Source of the DNA: Paenibacillus_AR sp051594765
GTDB taxonomy: Bacteria > Bacillota > Bacilli > Paenibacillales > NBRC-103111
Length of the DNA: 64,000 nucleotides
Direction: 5' to 3'
Assembly: GCF_051594765.1 (NCBI RefSeq)
Contig: NZ_JBPPGJ010000025.1
Location: 4,297-68,296, forward strand
Shown: positions 59,388-64,000 of the stretch, piece after piece
How positions within the stretch are numbered: position 1 is the first letter of the stretch
Layout: each line of letters opens with the position of its first letter
Program-made: the position numbers and the translations under genes
Notes under the pieces: model-generated
What the model was told of the DNA's origin: nothing
Database searches by the model: none
What the model saw: only the letters and a program-made list of their open reading frames with translations

Positions 59388-59900
59388 ATGGATGGTTGGA
59401 ATATAGAATGGACCCTGGCCTATCTGGGTCTGGGCTCCAATTTGGGAGACCGCGGGCAGTGGCTCGCGGATGCGGTACGGCTGCTGGGGCAAGAGCCCGG
59501 CATCCGGGTGGAAGCCTGTTCTGCGGTTTATGAAACCGATCCGGTCGGCTACGTCGAGCAGCCGGCTTTTTTGAATATGGCGGTACGGATCGCCACCTTG
59601 CTTCCCCCCTTGGACCTCCTCGCGGTTATGCTTCGTATCGAGCTGGAGCTGGGGCGCAAGCGGGAGATCCGTTGGGGGCCGCGGACGATCGACATCGATA
59701 TGCTGCTCTACGGAAATCTGGAGATGGATACGCCGGAACTGACGGTGCCCCATCCCCGGATGCTGGAGCGGGCCTTCGTTCTTATTCCATTGCGTGACAT
59801 CTATCCGGGCGATGCGCTTCCTGGGGCCGTTGGATTGTCGGAACGGCTGGATATTCTGGAAGGAAAGGAAGGCGTCAAGCTATGGACAAACAAGCGTTAG
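59388..59900 (+). CDS. folK: 6-hydroxymethyl-dihydropterin pyrophosphokinase
   Basis: FolK activates hydroxymethyl-dihydropterin with ATP for FolP. The 170-residue protein has Y-L-G-L-G-S-N-L-G-D-R, the Y-E-T-D-P-V-G-Y loop, and the R-W-G-P-R-T-I-D-I-D signature. It overlaps yazB by 19 bases. Confidence 0.95.
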   Translation: MDGWNIEWTLAYLGLGSNLGDRGQWLADAVRLLGQEPGIRVEACSAVYETDPVGYVEQPAFLNMAVRIATLLPPLDLLAVMLRIELELGRKREIRWGPRTIDIDMLLYGNLEMDTPELTVPHPRMLERAFVLIPLRDIYPGDALPGAVGLSERLDILEGKEGVKLWTNKR

Positions 59901-60106
59901 CCTATCGGATCCGCGCGTTCCGTAAGCTCAAGGGCTTCACTCAGACAGAGCTGGCGGACCTATTGGGCGTATCCATCGCCATCGTAGGCACCATCGAGCG
60001 GGGCACCCGGAGACCGGACCCCCGGATGCTGAAGCGGATTGCGGAAGCGCTGGGCATAGACCAAGAAGAATTGATACCCGTGGAGATCCGTGCGAAGGGA
60101 GAATAA
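59882..60106 (+). CDS. yazB: XRE-family helix-turn-helix regulator YazB
   Basis: A 74-residue single-domain HTH_3 protein: R-K-L-K-G-F-T-Q-T-E-L-A-D-L-L-G-V-S makes the first helix and HTH core, followed by I-E-R-G-T-R-R-P. The target is unknown. Wedged between folK and dusB, as yazB is in B. subtilis. Confidence 0.9.
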   Translation: MDKQALAYRIRAFRKLKGFTQTELADLLGVSIAIVGTIERGTRRPDPRMLKRIAEALGIDQEELIPVEIRAKGE

Positions 60107-60108
60107 TC

Positions 60109-61125
60109 ATGCTGAAAATCGGAAATGTGGTTGCGAATAATCCCGTAGTTTTGGCTCCTATGGCAGGCGTCTGCAACCCGGCTTTCCGGTTGATTGCCAA
60201 GGAATTCGGCACAGGCCTCGTCTGCGCCGAGATGGTCAGCGACAAGGCGATTCTGCACGGGAATAAGAGAACCATTGAGATGCTGTACGTCGACGAACGG
60301 GAGAAGCCCTTGAGCCTCCAGATCTTCGGCGGCGACAAGACCACCCTGGTGGAAGCGGCCAAGGTGGTGGATCAGCATACGAATGCGGATATCATCGACA
60401 TCAACATGGGCTGTCCGGTGCCGAAGGTGACCAAGTGCGACGCCGGGGCCCGCTGGCTCCTCGATCCGAACAAGATCGAAGAGATGGTGTCGGCCGTGGT
60501 CCAGGCCGTATCGAAGCCGGTCACGGTGAAGATGCGGATCGGCTGGGATGAGGATCATGTGTTCGCCGTCCGCAACGCCCAGGCGGTACAGAACGCAGGC
60601 GGCAAGGCCGTCTCCGTTCATGGTCGCACCCGGGTCCAGATGTATACCGGCAAAGCCAATTGGGACATTATTAAAGAAGTTAAGGAAGCCGTCTCCATAC
60701 CGGTTATCGGCAACGGTGATGTGTTCACTCCAGAGGATGCCAAGCGGATGCTGGACCATACGGGTGTGGATGGCGTCATGATCGGCCGCGGCGCACTGGG
60801 CAATCCTTGGATGCTGTACCGGACGGTGCATTATTTGACTCGGGGGGAGCTGCTGCCGGAGCCTACTCCGCAGGAGAAAATCCGGATTGCAGTCCTGCAT
60901 ATGGACCGGTTGTGTGACCTGAAGGGCGAGCATGTGGCCGTGAAGGAGATGCGCAAGCACATGGCCTGGTACCTGAAGGGGATTCCCGGAGCGGCCCGCG
61001 TCAAGGACGTCATCATGGAGATGACCGAGCGGGATAAGATGGTCACCGTGCTGGAAACCTTCGTATCCGGCCTGGATGATGTCCCTGTGTCTTCCGAGCC
61101 GGAAGAGGACGCAGTCTATCACTAA
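60109..61125 (+). CDS. dusB: tRNA-dihydrouridine synthase
   Basis: An FMN-dependent TIM-barrel enzyme that reduces uridines in the tRNA D-loop. The 338-residue protein has A-P-M-A-G-V-C-N-P-A-F-R, the N-M-G-C-P-V-P-K-V region and V-H-G-R-T-R. Three bases after yazB; corresponds to B. subtilis yacF. Confidence 0.94.
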   Translation: MLKIGNVVANNPVVLAPMAGVCNPAFRLIAKEFGTGLVCAEMVSDKAILHGNKRTIEMLYVDEREKPLSLQIFGGDKTTLVEAAKVVDQHTNADIIDINMGCPVPKVTKCDAGARWLLDPNKIEEMVSAVVQAVSKPVTVKMRIGWDEDHVFAVRNAQAVQNAGGKAVSVHGRTRVQMYTGKANWDIIKEVKEAVSIPVIGNGDVFTPEDAKRMLDHTGVDGVMIGRGALGNPWMLYRTVHYLTRGELLPEPTPQEKIRIAVLHMDRLCDLKGEHVAVKEMRKHMAWYLKGIPGAARVKDVIMEMTERDKMVTVLETFVSGLDDVPVSSEPEEDAVYH

Positions 61126-61157
61126 GGGCAGCCAGGCGAACATATGGTTTCCTGTCA

Positions 61158-61186
61158 TTGACATTTAACGGGTGTTGCAATATAAT
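61158..61186 (+). promoter_or_regulatory. Consensus sigma-A promoter for greA
   Basis: Perfect TTGACA (61158-61163) and TATAAT (61181-61186), 17-base spacer. It produces a leader of about 220 bases before greA in which I find no known riboswitch or T-box. Confidence 0.92.
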
Positions 61187-61414
61187 CATCCCCAAATAGC
61201 GTCCATTCAAGCATCTGCAGCTCCCGGACCGCACAGGCGCGTCAATATGTCCTACGGCCCTGCTCCTGATGTCATGATGACGGGCTTTCCCAATATAGTA
61301 ATAGTAAACCGCTTTACCGGCTCGGACGGAGGGCGGACGAGTGAGTTCATACGGAAACGAATTCGAAAGATTCCGGTGTATGAATAATCTTCACACGACG
61401 GGAGAACAGTTGGA

Positions 61415-61891
61415 ATGAGCGAGAAAGAAGTCATCCTAACACCAGAAGGCTTGAAGAAGCTGGAGGAAGAGCTGGAGCATCTCAAGTCTGTTAAGCGGCG
61501 TGAGGTGGCGGAGCGGATTAAGGTGGCCATCGGCTACGGCGATATCAGCGAGAACTCCGAGTATGAAGATGCCAAGAACGAGCAGGCGTTCGTCGAGGGC
61601 CGGATCATTACTTTGGAGAAATTGCTTCGCAATGCCCGGATCATCAATAACGAAGACGTGGATGTGAACACGGTCAGCATCGGCTCCATCGTCATTCTGA
61701 AGGATATGGAGTACGGCGATACCGTGGAATATACCATCGTCGGCACGGCCGAATCGGATCCGTTCAAGAACAAGATCTCGAACGAGAGTCCGGTAGGCAA
61801 GGCCATTCTCGGCAAGAAGAAGGGCTCTATGGTCGATGTCAACGTACCCGCGGGTACGATTCAATATCAGATCATCGATATTAAGAAATAA
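61415..61891 (+). CDS. greA: Transcript cleavage factor GreA
   Basis: GreA rescues backtracked RNA polymerase. The 158-residue protein has the N-terminal coiled coil with the acidic tip G-D-I-S-E-N-S-E-Y-E-D-A-K and a C-terminal FKBP-like domain. It has its own promoter and terminator and is inserted between dusB and lysS, which are adjacent in B. subtilis. Confidence 0.97.
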   Translation: MSEKEVILTPEGLKKLEEELEHLKSVKRREVAERIKVAIGYGDISENSEYEDAKNEQAFVEGRIITLEKLLRNARIINNEDVDVNTVSIGSIVILKDMEYGDTVEYTIVGTAESDPFKNKISNESPVGKAILGKKKGSMVDVNVPAGTIQYQIIDIKK

Positions 61892-61910
61892 GAGCGTGCT
61901 GTGATACACG

Positions 61911-61938
61911 AGGCCGATTCCTTCGAGGGAACCGGCCT
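61911..61938 (+). terminator. Hairpin after greA
   Basis: AGGCCG(A)TTCC pairs with GGAA(C)CGGCCT around TTCGAG; no T-run. It precedes a second, more standard terminator. Confidence 0.45.
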
Positions 61939-61979
61939 TGTAAGGGTTAGACGTCATAGGCCCCTATCGGCACTGGCTG

Positions 61980-62002
61980 AAGCTCCGGCAGGAGCTTTTC
62001 TT
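61980..62002 (+). terminator. Terminator after greA
   Basis: AAGCTCC pairs with GGAGCTT around GGCA, followed by TTCTT. Confidence 0.7.
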
Positions 62003-62072
62003 GTTGATGCAGGGGCTTCCGATTTTTGGAACCCGGTTATGAGTGGATCAAGATAGAGGAGTGAAAGCGATT

Positions 62073-63560
62073 ATGAGTCAAGAATTGGAATTAAACGAAC
62101 TGTTGGTTATCCGCCGCAATAAACTGGACGAGCTCCGGGGACTGGGCATCGACCCGTTCGGCAAGAAATTCGAGAGAACCCACACTGCGGAAGGCATATT
62201 GAGCGCCTACTCCGATCTGTCCCAAGAGGAGCTCGAGGAGAGGAAGATCGAGGTCTCTCTGGCGGGCCGCATCATGCAGAAGCGCAGTATGGGCAAAGCC
62301 TCCTTCGCTCATATTATGGACCTGACCGGGAAGATCCAGATCTACGTGCGCAAGGATTCCATCGACGAGGCCAAATACGACGCCTTCGAGATGCTGGATA
62401 TCGGCGACATCGTTGGCGTGAAGGGGACCGTCTTCAAGACCAAGACCGGCGAGACCTCCGTCAAGGTAACGGTGCTTGAGGTCCTGACCAAGTCCTTGTA
62501 CCCTCTTCCGGACAAGTTCCACGGCCTGAAGGATGTCGAGATGCGCTATCGTCAGCGCTACGTGGACCTGATCATGAGCGAGGATGTGCGGAGGACCTTC
62601 CTGACCCGTTCCAAAATCATCACCTCCATGCGGCGCTACTTGGATTCCAAGGGCTATCTGGAGGTGGAAACCCCGACGCTGCATGCGATTGCCGGCGGCG
62701 CTGCGGCCCGTCCTTTCATCACGCACCATAATGCTCTCGACATGGAGCTCTACATGCGGATCGCCATCGAGCTGCATCTGAAGCGTCTGATCGTTGGCGG
62801 CCTGGAGAAGGTGTACGAGATCGGCCGGGTTTACCGGAACGAAGGCGTCTCCACGCGCCACAATCCGGAATTCACCATGATCGAGCTGTACGAGGCGTAT
62901 GCCGACTATAAGGATATCATGCAGCTTACCGAAGAGGTGATTGCCCATATCGCCCAAGAGGTGCTCGGCACTACGAAGATTACGTACCAAGGTCAAGAGG
63001 TGGACCTGACGCCGGCTTGGAAGCGTATCTCCATGGTCGATCTGATCAAAGAGGTTGTAGGCGTCGATTTCAGCCGCCAGATGACGGACGAAGAGGCCCA
63101 TGCCATCGCCAAGGAGCATAAGGTGCCGGTAGAGCCGCACATGACCTTCGGCCATATCGTGAACCAATTCTTCGAGACCTTCTGTGAAGAGACTCTGATT
63201 CAGCCTACCTTCGTAACCGGACACCCGGTTGCCATCTCCCCGCTTGCGAAGAAGAACGACGAGGATCCGCGCTTTACGGACCGCTTCGAGCTGTTCATCG
63301 TGGCGCGTGAGCATGCCAACGCCTTCACCGAGCTTAACGATCCCATCGACCAGAGGGAGCGCTTCGAGGCGCAGCTGGCTGAGAAGGAGAAGGGCAACGA
63401 CGAAGCCCATGCGATGGATGACGACTTCATCCGGGCTCTCGAATACGGCATGCCTCCGACAGGAGGCCTGGGCATCGGCATCGACCGGCTGATCATGCTC
63501 CTGACCGACAGCCCGTCCATCCGGGACGTCCTGCTGTTCCCGTCCATGCGTCATCAGTAA
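62073..63560 (+). CDS. lysS: Lysyl-tRNA synthetase (class II)
   Basis: LysS charges tRNA-Lys. The 495-residue protein has an N-terminal OB-fold anticodon domain (about 55-165) and the class II catalytic core with motif 2 G-R-V-Y-R-N-E-G and motif 3 G-L-G-I-G-I-D-R-L. ATG 62073 has GAGGAG 11-12 bases upstream; a GTG at 62061 is also in frame. Confidence 0.97.
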   Translation: MSQELELNELLVIRRNKLDELRGLGIDPFGKKFERTHTAEGILSAYSDLSQEELEERKIEVSLAGRIMQKRSMGKASFAHIMDLTGKIQIYVRKDSIDEAKYDAFEMLDIGDIVGVKGTVFKTKTGETSVKVTVLEVLTKSLYPLPDKFHGLKDVEMRYRQRYVDLIMSEDVRRTFLTRSKIITSMRRYLDSKGYLEVETPTLHAIAGGAAARPFITHHNALDMELYMRIAIELHLKRLIVGGLEKVYEIGRVYRNEGVSTRHNPEFTMIELYEAYADYKDIMQLTEEVIAHIAQEVLGTTKITYQGQEVDLTPAWKRISMVDLIKEVVGVDFSRQMTDEEAHAIAKEHKVPVEPHMTFGHIVNQFFETFCEETLIQPTFVTGHPVAISPLAKKNDEDPRFTDRFELFIVAREHANAFTELNDPIDQRERFEAQLAEKEKGNDEAHAMDDDFIRALEYGMPPTGGLGIGIDRLIMLLTDSPSIRDVLLFPSMRHQ

Positions 63561-63576
63561 TCCGTTATGCGGTCAT

Positions 63577-63600
63577 AAGGCGTCCTTCGGGGCGCCTTTT
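63577..63600 (+). terminator. Terminator after lysS
   Basis: AAGGCGTCC pairs with GGGCGCCTT (one G-T pair) around TTCG, followed by TT. Confidence 0.75.
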
Positions 63601-63643
63601 CCTGTTCCGGGGCAATGCGCCCAAAAAAGACGGAACTTGGGGC

Positions 63644-63673
63644 TTGTATTTGGTACAAGCTTTGTGGTACATT
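63644..63673 (+). promoter_or_regulatory. rrn promoter P1
   Basis: TTGTAT (63644-63649) and TACATT (63668-63673), 18-base spacer. Confidence 0.65.
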
Positions 63674-63752
63674 AGTCTTCGCCGCTCGAGAGCGGTACGG
63701 AGCGTGTCGGTTCCGAGCACGAAGCCAACGGCTTAATGGTAAAAAATAGTGC

Positions 63753-63782
63753 TTGCATCGATATCGCAGCGTGTGGTATATT
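63753..63782 (+). promoter_or_regulatory. rrn promoter P2
   Basis: TTGCAT (63753-63758) and TATATT (63777-63782), 18-base spacer, preceded by an A-rich tract (63741-63747) that could act as an UP element. Confidence 0.75.
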
Positions 63783-63825
63783 AAGAAAGTCGCCTCTGAG
63801 AGACGACAACAATCGAGTAAGTTCT

Positions 63826-63848
63826 TAGCTCCTTGAAAACTGAACAAC
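63826..63848 (+). promoter_or_regulatory. rrn leader antitermination (boxA-like) region
   Basis: The segment AGCTCCTTGAAAACTGAAC is the standard Bacillota rrn leader motif that includes a boxA-like site just before 16S rRNA. Confidence 0.55.
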
Positions 63849-63901
63849 GAGTAGTAACAAAACACAGCCAAGTGTAATGAATGAGCTATATCGAACGAAC
63901 C

Positions 63902-64000
63902 TTTTTGGAGAGTTTGATCCTGGCTCAGGACGAACGCTGGCGGCGTGCCTAATACATGCAAGTCGAGCGGATCTGTTCCTTCGGGGACAGGTTAGCGGCG
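63902..64000 (+). rRNA. 16S ribosomal RNA, 5' part only
   Basis: GAGAGTTTGATCCTGGCTCA, then the universal GACGAACGCTGGCGGCGTGC and a variable region V1 beginning AGTCGAGCGGATC. The gene runs off the window end. The exact first base is estimated. Confidence 0.97.

Noticed and set aside
61172..61387. Open frame of 71 codons in the greA leader
   Set aside because: It begins within the promoter, its internal ATG at 61247 has no ribosome site, and the product has no recognisable features.
62003..62072. T-box or lysine riboswitch before lysS
   Set aside because: The leader is only about 70 bases and lacks the conserved T-box sequence or lysine-aptamer blocks.

Overview
The window is a GC-rich, tightly packed chromosomal segment from a spore-forming Bacillota, most likely Paenibacillus or a close relative. 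Three things support this. The gene order follows the origin-proximal Bacillus subtilis block from yaaR-holB to lysS and then a ribosomal RNA operon. The sporulation genes abrB, yabG, sspF, spoVG, fin, spoVT, yabP-yabQ, spoIIE and yabT are all present. The 16S rRNA starts in the last 100 bases. Nearly all genes are on the + strand; the exceptions are abrB, an ecsA-ecsB transporter pair and two very small genes.

Layout. 1-5.3 kb: replication and RNA modification (yaaR, holB, ricT, yabA, a yabB-like methyltransferase, rsmI), then abrB on the opposite strand. A GC-rich non-coding island with a long hairpin and a 42-bp direct repeat lies at 2.7-3.2 kb. 5.6-9.8 kb: an HD phosphohydrolase where metS sits in B. 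subtilis, tatD, and ecsA-ecsB. 10.0-14.2 kb: a promoter, a ydaO-type cyclic-di-AMP riboswitch with its terminator, the G5/3D cell-wall protein gene it should control, rnmV, ksgA and yabG. 14.2-16.9 kb: a Gfo/Idh/MocA oxidoreductase, a convergent pair of related 66-residue genes, veg with two consensus sigma-A promoters, and sspF. 17-24.3 kb: ispE, purR, ridA, spoVG (sigma-H-like promoter), glmU, prs, ctc, a third 66-residue gene, pth and fin. 24.4-38.5 kb: mfd, prsA, spoVT, a SpoVB/YabM flippase, yabN (mazG), hup, yabO, a membrane-anchored PstS-like protein, yabP, yabQ, divIC, yabR and a CPA2 antiporter. 38.6-47.5 kb: tRNA-Met, spoIIE (Spo0A-type promoter with 21-bp spacing), yabS, yabT, tilS, hpt and ftsH. 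47.6-64 kb: nadA-nadB-nadC, coaX, hslO, a PrsA-like protein, cysK, the folate cluster pabB-pabA-pabC-folP-folB-folK, yazB, dusB, greA, lysS and the promoters and start of an rrn operon.

How it works together. Most of the window is conserved housekeeping: replication, translation, cell wall precursors, PRPP, NAD, folate and cysteine. Transition-state and sporulation control is threaded through it. AbrB here is the likely regulator of spoVG, whose promoter has the expected AT-rich upstream tract. Fin, SpoIIE, YabT and SpoVT mark successive sporulation stages.

The least explained element is a set of three genes at 15.54-15.74, 15.78-15.98 and 22.97-23.17 kb. Each encodes exactly 66 residues with a shared core (G-x-P, a short strand, an R/G-rich turn, a second and third strand). 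The core resembles an Sm/Hfq-like small beta-barrel. I do not recognise them as a named family. They are the best candidates here for something undescribed. All functional statements are read from sequence and family knowledge; no searches were run.
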